Assembly (NCBI GenBank): GCA_032158295.1
Contig: CM063243.1
Span: 16,653,635-16,717,634, forward strand
Reading direction: 5' to 3'
DNA: 64,000 nucleotides
Source: Pycnopodia helianthoides
Lineage: Eukaryota; Echinodermata; Asteroidea; Forcipulatida; Asteriidae
Part shown: piece after piece, positions 1 to 35,159 of the stretch
How positions within the stretch are numbered: position 1 is the first letter of the stretch
Layout of the letters: each line of letters opens with the position of its first letter
Position numbers and translations under genes: made by a program
Notes under the pieces: generated by a model
The model's input: only the letters and a program-made list of their open reading frames with translations
Told to the model about the DNA's origin: nothing
The model's database searches: none

Positions 1-1155
1 GGCAATGACCGAAGCAGTTATTGGTTACAGCCGCGAAAACGCATCCTGAAGAGTAGCAAACACTTTAGGCGTACAGTGACCCAATGACTTACCAACAGCA
101 CACCAGCATTGCACAAAACACAAAAACGAACATGCATATGTTGCCAGAATTGTGGATAAGTAATGTGTACAACACAATAAGTAATGGGTACAAGAATGTT
201 GGTGTCAGGAGAACGAAAACCCTGTTAGAAAGATGTCTGTTGTGCTATCAAAGTGTTCCTTTTGCAAACGCTGCAATTGGTTTCCTCCAAGTTGCCTGTA
301 AAGACTGTCTCATGTGACAAGGCCCTCCAGTCCAAGACCCAGATGTACGTACATGTATTTGAGATTCAGGCCGAGACCTCAGGGTTCAAGATCGCATCGA
401 TAACGAACCCAACACTAATTTCTACTCACAAAAATCTGTCTTTTATACTTTCTCAGAGCTTCACTGACAGTCAAAAGGACTATTTGGTTTACTGCGCCTG
501 CATCCAACTCACATTCAAATTTTTCATCTGAGTTTTTCAGGTGTTTTGTTGGCTACATTTAATTTTCCCTTTTCAGTCATAAAAAAAAGATGACATGTAC
601 CGTAAATATGCTTGTTTGCTATATAAACGACTGTCTTGGTTGATCTTTGCAACATTTATGGACATAGAACAGTGTGTCCAGGAAATATAAATGTGGCATT
701 TCTAGACCCCTAGTAGATGTGTCACCCGGCTACTAGCACGGACAGCTCGAGGGTCAAATCACATGACACATCATGGCGTTTGTACATTCAGCAGTTCAAA
801 TTCATGTTGACACTCATACGATGATAGAAATAACATTTTAACAACTGCTTTGCTTCAAGGGCTACCTCAAAGCCGTTTTGTAGGGGGAAGACACACAGAC
901 AATATTGCACAAAAAAACGAGTATGATGAAGTTGAAAGAACGTGAAACAAAATATTTCAAGTCCCATGAAAAAAGAGAATGCATGGTGAGAGATCATTCA
1001 GAATGTATGAAAAAATAATACGATACAATGTAACATTTTGACAGAAACGTTGTGGCAGTAGTTGATAACATCACAAGGGTCTACAGACAGATTAATCATT
1101 CCAACATTCATGTATTCATGCTAGCATGCAGTCAGTTACAACCACGACAACTTAC
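1..1155. other. MAP4K intron (no exon seen)
   Basis: Follows the exon 11 donor. Read on both strands, it holds no recognisable citron-homology exon and no clear repeat; small open frames look random. Confidence 0.5.
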
Positions 1156-23997
<22,842 letters not shown>

Positions 23998-25453
23998 GGT
24001 GGCTTTATCACGTCATTGATCCGGGAAGAAACGGGTAAATATCCACAAATTCCAGGCGAAATATGTTCACATTTCGATAACTGTCAATATCATGTCACAC
24101 TATTCGCACTGCCCTTACTTCCGCACTGCGCATTATGCATGAAATGTAAGCACACACTCTCAACGGATGTACATGTACTGTATGTCAGGTATACACAAAA
24201 CCAGCGAGGCCGACTGTTTTGTACGGACGTAATACGAAGATAATGCGCAACGAAAAATGTATCACTGGTGTACATGTACAGTAAACGCGTTCCGGTAATA
24301 GTCTAGTACCAGTGTGGTAGGGAACCAACCTTGTGGTTCACATTCATGTCCAATGATGGCGCTATTTGAAGGGAAGGTCAGCGGGAAGGTGGAGGAAGAC
24401 CCCACCAGTCACTAGTTCCCTAATGAAAATGATAGTCGAGTATAAAGTAGCTATCTAAACTAAAATATAATAATACTGGATGAGCTTCCGTACGAAACAA
24501 ATTTGCATCTGAAAAAGTAATTAGTTGTTACTGTGAAAGCTCATGCAGTATTTTTGTTTACTTTAGACAGTTAGTCTTTATAAAAGTAGGCCTACTGCCA
24601 CCACTTTTTGTTCAATGACAGTGTCTCTCAATAAGCCCTCTGTTATTACAGACCTTTGACTTAAAAGGAACAAATTGTTGCCAAATTTATCCCACCATGA
24701 TCTCACATTGAACTTCTTGAAAGCGGTTTCATTCCAATGCGTCTGCTTAAAGTTCTTACAATTTAAACCAAAATACGGTTGAAAAAGTTTCATCCCCCGC
24801 AAACACTAATTTTAGTCCTCTCGGAAGTTCGCGGGGGTTCCTTTTTTTGTCCTTCTTCTTTTTTCTAATCAGTTGACATCTTTTATTCTGGGGAAAAATG
24901 ATCAGGTGTTTATTTTTACTATGATGATGCACACTGACCTTTGCAAGCTAGACACCCAGAGGTGATTGCATTATAATTTTATTTTAATTAGGGGAGGGTA
25001 CGTGGGTTTGCTTTAGGATATGACGTTAAGTGATTCACATCTCTTCTAATCTCAAACATCACAAAAAGGAACCCTTTAATGTGTAATTCGACTACCCGTT
25101 ATTCTTTAAAAAAAGAAAAAGATCCTCGATAAACAAAAGGGAAACGGCAGTCCCCTGACACGCCCCTCCCTTGTCGCCTCGGGCCTTTAACTGTGTCAAT
25201 GAAAACAGTGTCTAATTATTGAGGGCGGGCTTTGTTATGTGAGGATGCAACACTAGGTGGCGCTATTGTAAAATTCAGTTTTATTTATTTCTCGTCTCTT
25301 CTTGACACTTGATGAGCGGTGTTGTTGTCACTTCATTCAGCAGAGCTAGCTGTGGTCAATTCTAAATTTACACGTACATCACCATTTATGAACTTAATCA
25401 TCGTACGTTTCCTGTTTCCTGTAAGTTAAAGCTGACTGTCGTGATTTTTGACA
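23998..25453. promoter_or_regulatory. Divergent promoter region between MAP4K and CRIPT
   Basis: The two start codons point away from each other 1,456 bp apart, so this interval must hold both promoters and 5' UTRs. I see no convincing TATA box. A CCAATGATGGCGC word near 24341-24354 resembles CCAAT and YY1-type sites, which is only suggestive. No large repeat was recognised here, unlike the flanking DNA. Confidence 0.6.
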
Positions 25454-25469
25454 ATGGTTTGTGAAAAGT
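25454..25469 (+). CDS. CRIPT: CRIPT exon 1 (coding part)
   Basis: ATG GTT TGT GAA AAG T followed by the donor GTAAGT: only MVCEK and one base of the next cysteine codon. A TTG-initiated extension upstream is not needed; the ATG matches the universal CRIPT N-terminus. Confidence 0.96.
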
Positions 25470-27968
25470 GTAAGTATTGTGAGACACAATTTCTTTTTAG
25501 TTTAAACACTGACTTTCACTTACGGACATTCAATGATGACTCAGTTAACAATGTCAGGATGTGTGCAGTTTTCAATCACCTGATCAACATTATTCATATT
25601 TTTATTTGTGGTATAATGTATCTACTAAATATTATACAGTAGTACCCCATTACAGTGCAAGTACAGTCATGACAGTGGTTTTCTTGTTTTGTTATACTTT
25701 TGATTGATATTAATGATATCATATTATCTAGTACTCTAGCCCTAGTTTTCCTTGGGAGCCACAAATCAGAATTTCAAAGAAAAGGTAGTAAGTAGTACTA
25801 CTGCTAGCTGGTTAGAAATGTACGGAATCAATTTTGATAATAAAAGAATATTCTCAATTTTTGTGGAAAAAAAAACAACCCATGGGAATCAAACTCAGAG
25901 TGCAATGCGGTTTCGTTTCCTCTCGGCTACTGGGATGTAACTTATCTAATGTTGGCTACTCATGTACAAGGATTCTATATATAATTTTAGCCACTGCAGT
26001 CTGAGCCTGTCTGACATTTCAAAATGACCAGAGAGAGAAAGTATGGCCAGGGATTGTTGTAGGGTTACAATCGGAGCACACGTGATCATGTCTGCGGGGG
26101 TCACTAATCTGCTGCAAGTGGCACTGTACCGGAACAAAAAAGGACGTATTCAACCTCCACTTTTTAAAGGTCGCTTGTGTGATTCACCTCTTTGACTTTA
26201 CTACCCTTTAAAGGTAACAAATTTAAGACAAGTATATCGATGGAGAAAAAGTAGAGACTGAGTAGGGCAAGTTGGCCCTCTGTATGTTAATTAGTGCTTG
26301 GAGTTTTAAACAGAAGCATTTTTTTTGTAATACTAGGTGAGAAAAAACTTGGGAAGGTCATAACCCCAGATCCATGGAAATCAGGAGCTAGAAATACCAC
26401 AGGTAAGGTAGAAAAACAGAGCGTCGGGTTTGTTTGGGTGTTGGGGTGTTTCAAAATTTTGTTTTACCATTTTAAATTTAATTTTGTTTTCTGTGTCAAT
26501 TACTAACAAAGGTTTGGCTGTTTCTAGCTACTCCATCTAGGAAAGCTCTGACATTTGGAGCAAGAAGATTCTAATTTGTATTACGAACTTGTTTGATGTG
26601 CTTTACTCTTTTTTTCCCCCACTTTTTAGAGGGTGGAGGGCGAAAAGTTGGTGAAAACAAGTTACTGACGGGCAAGAAATCAAGGTTAGTGAGAATAATA
26701 AAAAAAAATTCAGGGCATTAACATGTATAGAATTTATAGTTGGAAAAGCCAGATTTCACGGACAATGCACCCCACACTCTGAAAACAAAAAACAACTTCT
26801 AAATAATGTGGATGACTCCATGTAAACACAATCGTGCTTGTTTGAAGAAATGGGCGGAGAACGATTATTACACCAAAAAAAATCCATATTGGACGGGCCT
26901 ATCCAATATTAAATTTTTGAACATCACGACAGTCAATACATGGCAAAATAATGGATGACACGTGACGCATGTACCACCAATCAAATGACATGGATCTGTG
27001 CATGTGGTAATAGCTAAAAACATACTACTATATAGATTTCAAGGAGTTTTTTGTATCAGAATCATCAGCGCTAGAGATGTAGATCAAAGAGCAGGTTTTT
27101 TTTGTATCTTAAGAAAATAGCAGGATACTTTTTCACCGGGCAGTCCACCCAAAGTAACATGAATAAGTGGTTGCTCAAACATGACTCATTTTTTTCACTG
27201 GCTACAGCGTTTGCCCTTAGCTTTATCAGTGACTTGCCATCAAGACCAAGATTAGCTTTTTCACTGGTCCATAATTTACAGGCTCCCTTCAACATTTGTC
27301 ACTCGTACAGGACTTTTAATTTGAAATAATATTGACAATCAGTGGTTCACATGTAGCAGTGGCAAGCAATACCCAGACCACTCATTAGACAGAATTGCCT
27401 TGTTCTCTTTTTTTGGTGTGCAAATCTCTGTTGACTAAAATGTGTGTTTTGTTTCCGTCTACACCAGATATAATCCATACACAACACAATTCAACAAGTG
27501 TCGGATCTGTAAGCAGTCTGTACATCAAGTTGGCTCCCACTACTGTCAAGGATGTGCATATAAAATAGGTATGTACTTTTTAAAGCCAAGCTTGGGCACA
27601 GCAGGGCTAGACAGTCCTGACACCCTTAAAGGCAAAGTAAACCTTTGGTTTTTGAAACTGTTTAATTGTTTGTATCCTGTATATATATATATAAAAACTA
27701 ACCTGTGAAAAATTAATTTCAAAGGGTGGTAGCCTTTTTTATATATCGCTGAAAATCTGGAGCGGTCAATACACAATCTGAGGAGTGTTTCTCAAATAAA
27801 TTTTTTTTTAAATCCCTTTCAAAATTACATACAAATCAATCAAAGTTGGACTCGGCAAACATTTTTGTAAAGAACTAGATATTGTGTACGTTTTTCCTTC
27901 CAGGAATCTGTGCAATGTGTGGCAAGAAGATCTTGGACACCAAGAAGTACAAGCAGACATCTGTATAA
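25454..27968 (+). CDS. CRIPT: CRIPT, cysteine-rich PDZ-binding protein, complete, 5 exons
   Basis: A complete gene for a 100-residue protein (human CRIPT is 101). CRIPT binds the third PDZ domain of PSD-95 family scaffolds and microtubules, and has also been linked to the minor spliceosome. The five exons join in phases 1, 1, 2 and 1 at GT/AG sites. The product starts MVCEKCEKKLGKVITPDPWK, has four CxxC pairs (C3/C6, C57/C60, C72/C75, C82/C85) expected to bind zinc, and ends KQTSV, the classic type I PDZ ligand. Other conserved blocks are SGARNTT, NKCRICK, VHQVGSHYCQGCAYK and ICAMCGKKILDTK. It is head-to-head with the MAP4K gene and tail-to-tail with the TMEM179-like gene. A TTAA-flanked MITE begins 50 bases after the stop, in the probable 3' UTR. 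Confidence 0.97.
26337..26402 (+). CDS. CRIPT: CRIPT exon 2
   Basis: Encodes CEKKLGKVITPDPWKSGARN then TT. Acceptor TACTAG, donor ACAG|GTAAGG, phase 1 in and out. Confidence 0.97.
26630..26684 (+). CDS. CRIPT: CRIPT exon 3
   Basis: Encodes EGGGRKVGENKLLTGKKS and two bases of R. Acceptor CTTTTTAG after a pyrimidine tract, donor AAG|GTTAGT, phase 2 out. Confidence 0.96.
26875..27000. repeat. Dispersed repeat shared with 42.72-42.86 kb
   Basis: Ordered blocks AATTTTTGA, CATGGCAAAAT, GGATGACACGTGACGC and CACCAATCAAATG are common to the two loci, in the same orientation, here in CRIPT intron 3. Confidence 0.7.
27468..27568 (+). CDS. CRIPT: CRIPT exon 4 (two CxxC pairs)
   Basis: Encodes RYNPYTTQFNKCRICKQSVH then QVGSHYCQGCAYKI. 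Acceptor ACACCAG, donor ATAG|GTATGT. Confidence 0.97.
27904..27968 (+). CDS. CRIPT: CRIPT exon 5 (stop codon, PDZ ligand)
   Basis: Encodes GICAMCGKKILDTKKYKQTSV and TAA. Acceptor CTTCCAG. The last four residues QTSV are the PSD-95 PDZ3 ligand. Confidence 0.97.
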
Positions 27969-28017
27969 CTCCCAATCCAAAGTCGGACTGTTGAACTGAA
28001 AGTGAAAAAGACTTCAT

Positions 28018-28241
28018 TTAACCCTCTTGCTGTCTGACCATTCAATACCATTCACTGTGGTTTTGAATGATAGATAAACTATGCCAGCCTGCAATATGAT
28101 ACCATGAGGGAATGCACAGTACACAGTTAGTTCTGTGCACAGTTGTGCCATCGTACACAACCTTGACAGTCGAATGGTTTCAAATGGTTGGTCAACTCAC
28201 TGGAAAATGTTGCCAAGAGTCACTGACAGTAGGGGGGTTAA
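28018..28241. mobile_element. piggyBac-like MITE (TTAA-flanked), second copy
   Basis: TTAA followed by CCCTCTTGCTGTC, ending GACAGTAGGGGGG and TTAA. Clearly alignable with 21717-21946 over its whole length in reverse. It sits 50 bases past the CRIPT stop. Confidence 0.85.
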
Positions 28242-28302
28242 AGAAAGGACAATTCCCTTACCGGTTGATGATGTATGGTCAGCTGACTTCTTGTTTGATC
28301 CA

Positions 28303-28356
28303 GGTCTGCTAATCCATCCAGGCCTGCTAATCCATCCAGGCCTGCTAATCCATCCA
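28303..28356. repeat. Three tandem 18-mers (GGCCTGCTAATCCATCCA)
   Basis: Three copies, the first with one T for C. Downstream of CRIPT. Confidence 0.95.
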
Positions 28357-28604
28357 CGCAGAGGAACAATTGTATTTGAAAATCCAGACGAAGAACAAGC
28401 CAATTTGCACTTATTTCCCCTCACCCATTTTTGTGCAAATTAAAAAGATAAAGAAAGGTGCAAACTGCTTACCAACCAAAATGACCCGTGGTATAGATGT
28501 AAAAATGTGTACACAAGTAGTTTTTAAAATTTTTATTAGTTTAAGTTTTCGTTTAAAAGCGTACATTTCCTGACAAGTTTCTCAATTGTCATGTGAACTG
28601 GTGT

Positions 28605-28870
28605 GTTTGTGGCGAGGAGTTAAGAGCACCAGACTCAAGCTGTGGTGTTGCTGATCAGCAGAGTGTGTTCTTCAGCAAGATACTTTACCATAATTGCTTC
28701 GGATGGGACATTAAGCCGTAGGTCCCGTGTTGTAGGGTTGGTAGTGCACGTTAAAGAACACTTATCATGGAGAGTAGGGCTAACCCCAGTTTGTTTCTGG
28801 TTCACATAGCAAGCACCCAGGTTTACAGGTTTCCTCAGGCTTGTGAGCTGCAGTAATTAAGTTCACTTAT
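28605..28870 (+). mobile_element. tRNA-Leu-derived SINE, copy (plus)
   Basis: GAGTTAAGAGCACCAGACTC then AAGCTGTGGTGTTGCTGATC, AGCAGAGTGTG, followed by the body TTGCTTCGGATGGGACATTA and GTAGTGCACGTTAAAGAACA. ACTCAAG is the CAA anticodon loop of tRNA-Leu. Confidence 0.8.
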
Positions 28871-29004
28871 GAGGCGTCCTTGGTTTCATTACCAGAAGTG
28901 TATAACTATAATTAAGTATGAAGAAATTTGTTTGAAATGAGAGTGCATTGACCTACAGAATCCTATCATGGAACAATGTTAGTACATGTACATGTATACA
29001 AAGG

Positions 29005-29453
29005 TACGGCGCTCCATGAGTGCCATCCAACTTATCGAGATAACCAGATAATTTATTGCATCAATCGACTTTTCTGTGGTATAAGTAGACTTAGCGACAT
29101 AAATTATCTCGCCAAGGCGACTTACGACAATCAAGAAGTCGACTTACCCAGATAAGTTATCTCGCGAAGACAGCTTAAATAATCGAGAAGTCGACTGACC
29201 AAGATAATTTATCTCATGAAGACAACTTACACAAATTACGAAGTCGACTTACCGAGATTAATTATCTCACGAAGACAACTTAGACAAATTGATTGTCTTA
29301 AGTCGTCTTGGCGAGGTGCTTTTTCTAGATAAGTCGAATTATTGTGTTTCGTAAGTCGTCTTGGCGAGATAATTTATCTCGGTAAGTCGTCTTTTTGATT
29401 TATTACGGTTTTATCTTACTCGATAAGTTGGATGGCACTCATGGAGCGCCGTA
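29005..29453. mobile_element. Long-TIR element with 6-bp target duplication
   Basis: The outer arms, beginning TACGGCGCTCCATGAGTGCC and ending with its inverse, are identical for about 35 bp. CAAAGG flanks both sides (28999-29004, 29454-29459). The interior is a run of diverged AAGTCGACTTACCGAGATAA-type units in alternating orientation. No coding capacity. Confidence 0.85.
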
Positions 29454-29782
29454 CAAAGGAGGGGGACCAGACTTTTTGTTTATTTCCTTCACGCCTCAGT
29501 TTGGTCACATATTGGTCTGGAACTCCGACTCGGAGAAAAACCAAGATGGCCACACCATGATAAAGGTCTTTGGGTCTCCATCTTGACAACATCATCAACA
29601 GGACACACAATCAAAACAAACAACAGAGTTAATAACGAGCGTTTAAAGTAAGATGTAAGGCATTTATTTTAACAAGAATTTTGTAAATGTGCATATCAAT
29701 AAACACAATCAAAACGCAAGAACAATCAATGTGTGATAAGTAATTAATGTGCTTGTGTTGATTAAATGAACAGAGTGTGTAT

Positions 29783-30134
29783 CCCTAGACTTAGCCTTTT
29801 GTCAAGGCCTTTGTGTCTTGGAGCTGTGATGCCAAGTGACTGAAATGAGAGACCACGCACGCGAGTGGCACAGCCACGAAGGCCTTTTCCAACTTGTTTG
29901 CGGTTTCTTATGTGTTTCTTTATAATCTCGACTTTTAAAGTCCAATCCAATGCATAACGCACGTTTCATACTTCATGATAATTCATTACAAAAACCGCAA
30001 ACAAGTTGGAAAAGGCCCTCTTGGCTTCACCACTCGGCTCGCGCGCGTGGTCTCTCGTTCCAGTCGCTCCACTGTTTACAAAGCTGTCCAAGCCATGATG
30101 GCCTTGACAAAAGGCTACCCTAGACTTGACTCAA
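29783..30134. repeat. Foldback pair, about 150-bp arms
   Basis: Left arm with AGCCTTTTGTCAAGGCC and CCTTTTCCAACTTGTTTGCG; the right arm has the inverse (CGCAAACAAGTTGGAAAAGG, GGCCTTGACAAAAGGCT). The arms have diverged in between. Confidence 0.75.
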
Positions 30135-30416
30135 GTCGGACATTCGACCTTGGTCTAAATCCACGTAACAATAATAGTTTTAGTAGCGCATAATTATTGT
30201 GTCCCCTCACGCACCAGTAATGTGCCGTTCAACCTCTGCTACCAAAATGTCATGATCACCAATTCACCGGATTAGCACTGAACTGATGTTAGAGGGCGCA
30301 CTTTACAAGAAGCTCAAATCTCAAGTACATTAAGGCCCAAGCACAGGACCCGACTTGCAACAAGTCCACATGTCCTCAGAGCCCATATCTCTCATTCATA
30401 AAGAGTTGACAATTGT

Positions 30417-30779
30417 TTAAAGGCACAGTACACGTTTGGTAATGACTCTGAAAATTAATGGCAATAAAAACTTACTTGGTAAGAAGGACAGCAGCTTTGG
30501 GTAGTAAGAAACTTTTAACTTCGAAGTACTATCGGTTATGGAAAATATATCACTTTTTATTCCCCCAAACTTGAATCTAGAAACGCTTCTCAGACTTTGT
30601 ATTCCTATGGGGAATATTCTTCCTGCGTTGAAATATTTGTTTTTTCGGTGATATCTCAAAAACGCAACCACCTTTTGAAGTGAAATTTTCACAGGTTAGT
30701 TTTATTGTATGTACCTACATTTATATAGGATTAACACAATCAGTAGGGTCCAATTACCAAACGTGTACTGTTCCTTTAA
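30417..30779. mobile_element. TTAA-bounded MITE with AGTACACGTTTGGTAAT ends
   Basis: Left TTAAAGGCACAGTACACGTT, right the inverse CGTGTACTGTTCCTTTAA. The interior carries ATATCTCAAAAACG and TTTCACAG words. A second copy is at 61840-62188. Confidence 0.85.
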
Positions 30780-31804
30780 TCACGGTCGTTGCATTTACAA
30801 CAGGGAATTAAGACAGTCACTGGTTTGATGAAGCTAGTTAGGGGGTGCAAATGAGTGGATACAGAATGTTAGAGTGATGTTGGAGGTGGTACACCTTGTA
30901 CCCCCTTTATGGGTTATGTGAAGTACATGATGTAACTAATATGTGCCCAGAACTTTTCCTGCATAGATCTACAAAGGTGACATACAGAAAAATGACCTTA
31001 TTAGTCAAGATTATTGAGCACGGAAGGCACATGATGAGGAACTCCGCCTGAAAAATGTGCCCTGGACGCCATTTCAGCGCGTTACTCTTTTGATGCAACA
31101 ATAGATCAGTCCGTCGGTGCAGACAATGACCATTGCTAACAACGATATAACAAAACATTTGCCTGCTGAAATGGCGCCCATGCGTATTTCCAACAATAGA
31201 TAGAGCTCAAGTTCCCCACCTTGCGCCTTCGGTGCTCTGTGATCTTTGCTTATTTATTAGCAATGATAAAGGTCATCGATGGCAATACCTTATATATTAC
31301 ACAGTGCTTTAGTTCTCTGTTGGGGTATACATACAGGGACGGATTCAGGTGGTCATTTTCCTGGGAGGGCCGAGTGGCCATCGACCCTGTGTGCCCATCG
31401 TATAAAAGCTCCCCCTGAATCCACAACTGATATACGCAGAAAATGCAGAGTGCCACTTTAGCCAAGGAGTCGCAGCCTTTGGAATTATCATTAACAACAT
31501 TTAAAGCAATACAACATTTGATTTAAATCTTGAAACCGGTTTCACCAAAGAAACGACATCAGTGTCTTTCTGGTAAGTATGTTGAATGTAAAATAAATGC
31601 TAAACGTATAGTGCAAAAAGCATGAATATTTTTGTAAAACATATCATTAAATCTAAAGAATATTTACATTTGAGAATTCAATATACTAAAAGACTCTTTA
31701 TTTTTAAATTGCATCTTTAGGCAATTTTTGGAGAGGTAGAAGCAGCTTCATTGATGTATGCAGTAACATCTTCAGCTGCATCTTATTTATCGCTCTCCTA
31801 AATG

Positions 31805-32163
31805 CAGGTCCGATGCTTCACAGAAGCAACGGAGGCAAGTTGCCCCCTGGCCATTGCCTTGGAGGCAAGTTGCCCCTGGTCATTGCCTTGGAGGCAAGTG
31901 CCCCTGGCAGCCTTGGCAGTTGCCCCTGGTCATTGCCTTGGAGGCAAGTTGCCCCCTGGTCATTGCCTTGGAGGCAAGTTGCCCCTGGTCATTGCCTTGG
32001 TGCCCCTTGAAATGACCCAACAGAAATTTACAATTTCCTCATGGAGGTGCCCTTTACCGAGGAGAAAGCGCCTCAGTGCCCTTCCTTGCCCTTTCTAAAT
32101 TGACCCATCAGGCCTGTACGCCTTAGTGCCCTTGCCCTGTCCAAAACCATGCATCAGGCCTAT
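31805..32163. repeat. Repeat element with expanded 29-bp core (GGAGGCAAGTTGCCCCTGGT)
   Basis: Begins CAGGTCCGATGCTTC, contains about six copies of a unit reading GGCAAGTTGCCCCTGGTCAT then TGCCTTGGA, and ends CCATGCATCAGGCCTA. The related element at 15738-15890 has one or two units. The plus-strand open frames here are repeat-driven. Confidence 0.85.
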
Positions 32164-34059
32164 AAAGGGCATTTATTTTCCTTTAGCCATAAGCAGTTAG
32201 CTTGCTGCTGCATTGCATTTCCATTGGAAGCAACACGGCAGCCATGATGGCAAGTTTACATTGTGATGCAGCAAGTTACACATGTACATGCTACTGCACA
32301 ATCTCAAATGCCAACACCATTTACAACTTAACAGCAACAGCAAGCGCAGCATTATTTTCACTTCATTATGTTTACCCCACCCCCAAACAAAATACATGTA
32401 CAAAAATACCTTTCTTTTAAATTCAATGAGATGTTCAAAGGGGAGGGACACCCTTTGAAAATAGATTAATCCACTCGTTAACAGTAACAATCTACGTTTA
32501 GAAAAACAACAAAGTTATGAACATCAAATATTTATTTTGAAAACAAATTTGCCCGAATGTTCTCAGCATGATTGATTCATAAGATCATATGTAAATTTAC
32601 AACTGCTTTACTTCACAATACTCAAACTCACAGTGTTTGAATAAATCATTTTTAGCGGCAGAAACGGCAGAATTTGTACCTTTTTTTTAAATCGCTAATT
32701 GTGAAATGAGATTATTCAATTATTCACTGGTACAAAATAGGATGTAGATAACATAAACCATGTCACCTTGAGAAGAAAAAAAAATAAAGAAAAAAATGAG
32801 TGCCCTTCTTTCATTCAGGGCATTTCTGCAAAAGCTGTTTCAATTTTTTATTGAAAAATGACTATTAGCACTGGGTTAGTGGCATGTTTTGTTGGTCATC
32901 AGCATGGGCTGAATGGCCTTCATGAAGACAGGAATGATATTTGGCCCGTGGGGAAAAAGCAAAACAATTTTATCAACAACAGGGGCTGACCTACATATAG
33001 TTTATGCTTGTATAGACTTTTTTTCCAGGATATTTAATAAAAAATTTCACAGATTTTCTGAGGGCAAACAAAATTGGAAATCAGATCAAAGTACGAAGAA
33101 CATCACGCCTGAATTGAAGAGTGTGCAAATTGATTGATGGCTCTTTCAGTCACGTTTGGTCCATTAGAGTATCCTGGATTTTGAGCCGAGTAAGGGGTGT
33201 GTGGGGGGGGGGGGGAGGGAAGTTGCTTTACATCGGCTACTGCCCCCTAGAGTCAACTATAAAAGGATGTAAGAATACATTCAGCATAAAATACAACTTT
33301 AGAACACATCAAGGATTCTTGCGGGGATGGGCAGGAGGGTAAAGGGGGCACGTTACCCTCTATTATTATTTAGCCATAATAATAATAGTATACAACACCT
33401 TAACAAAAATTGCTGTTAGCATACCTACCTATGATGGGATTAAAATATGTCTTTAACAGTGATCTCAGTACTGCCTTCAAAAAGCAAATCATGGCAACAT
33501 ACTGCTGCATCAATGCTATCTACCAAAAGCAAACTACCGCCTATTATAATGAAACTATTTACTTATAATTATAATGTGCTTTTAATTCAGAAAGTAGGAG
33601 TACATCGAGAACTAAACTTTTACAATGAAACCTCACACTCTGTTACTGTCTGCCTGTGGTCGGTCATTTTGGGAGTCAAATGGCATTAAGGTATGGCGCA
33701 CGTCCATCATCCGGGTGCGCATCACCCTAGGCCGACTTCCAAAATGGCATGATCAAGATTTATTGTGGGCGATGACTTCAGATAGACCCAATGGTGAACT
33801 CATTTTGTTTTTTCTCCCATTTAAATCTGTGTAATCACACCCAGGCAAGATGACTGACCCTATTTGGTACATATAAAAAAAGATTTAAAAAATAATATAC
33901 AAAAAACCACCTCGTTGTTTGTTATTGCTATGACATAAAGAACATCAGGTAAAAGTGTAAATTAAAAAAAAAATGTTTTACCACAAACTGAAATGTGATA
34001 AGGCACCATTTCCTCAGTGCCCCCCCCACCCCCACTCGCCTAGAGTCCTGCAGGACAAA

Positions 34060-34115
34060 TCATCCACAGGCACATTACTCAAGTGTGACTCGAACCCACA
34101 ACCACTATAAAACCA
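34060..34115 (-). mobile_element. Fragment of the tRNA-like SINE seen at 52.2 kb
   Basis: Minus strand: TGTGGGTTCGAGTCACACTT, GAGTAATGTGCCTGTGGATG: B box and adjacent tail only. Confidence 0.6.
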
Positions 34116-34881
34116 ACATAATATCTCATTGTTCATGTACATCAATGTACTGTATATAAAAGTAACATGCAAAAATAATATATGACCTGCTTCGAACAGT
34201 CAAGTTGCAAAAAAGGTTTTCAGCAGAAACAGCCTCTAAAGTTGAATTTTTAAGAAGAACAAAAATTGATCATTTTCAATCTGAAAGCTCACTGATCATA
34301 AAGCTCATACATGTTACACTCAATTCTTCAGAAAAACTCTTGTCCGAGAAAAGTCAACAGAAAAAGCATTTGAAAGCCTTCTAAATCTTTGTTGCTTACT
34401 TTGATAGCTGCAATCCAAATGAAAAAATATTTTTTTTTTCTTTTCTCAAAAACAAAGATTAGGTATATATATATATATATTAGAAAATATTAGATGATGG
34501 GGAAAAGAATCAAAAACTTTCCCATCATGAGCATATCAATGCAAATAAAAATAAAATAAAAATGGTGAAATCTCTTTTCCTGTAAAACTCAGAAATGTTG
34601 AAATCTGTTTTTATAAATGCAGACTTTACACTCATTGTTGTGAAAGCAGATAACAAATCAATGCTTAAACACACTTTTGAATGTGCCACAGTGAGTAGGT
34701 AGATTCTCTAAAATTACTTGCAAATAAAGCGCATTTTCCTTCAACCCCTTGTGCCCAGTAAAGGCATAACAAACAAAAAGACAGAATTTATCTTTGCATA
34801 ACGCTCTTCATACCTGAAGTGAATGAAGGCAAACACCACGATTTGACGTAATGCATTTTCAGAGAAACTTTGGCCCCCTTT

Positions 34882-35021
34882 GATTGGGGGACTGCTAGGT
34901 GGCAGCAGACTTACCAGGTAAATCCATCGATCTCGGAAATGTGCGCATCCTTAGAATTATGTAAACAATGGCAATTTACCTGGTATGTCTGCTGCCATCT
35001 AGTGTTCGAAAATCTCCCATT
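34882..35021. mobile_element. Short inverted-repeat element (GGCAGCAGACTTACCAGGTA), copy 1
   Basis: CTAGGTGGCAGCAGACTTAC near the left end returns inverted as CTGCTGCCATCTAG on the right, with outer words ATTGGGGGA and TCTCCCAT. Copy 2 is at 38227-38376. Confidence 0.8.
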
Positions 35022-35153
35022 GAGCTCAACATTAGCGAATGTTTTCAGTCCGCGTTTCACACCGTTCACTCTCCACTGTCTTCCCCTGAACCTGCCTTTG
35101 GTGCATTTTTGCTCTTTCGCAATACACCCAAATGGAACAATTGAAAAACATAG

Positions 35154-35159
35154 TTTATT
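35154..35159 (-). terminator. Possible AATAAA polyadenylation signal of the TMEM179-like gene
   Basis: TTTATT on the plus strand is AATAAA on the minus strand, about 230 bases after the stop codon. Position alone supports it; AT-rich DNA gives many chance matches. Confidence 0.3.

Noticed and set aside
31802..32098. 98-codon frame rich in repeated LGGKLPxGHC-type segments
   Set aside because: Entirely produced by the 29-bp tandem repeat; two frames are open with the same periodicity.
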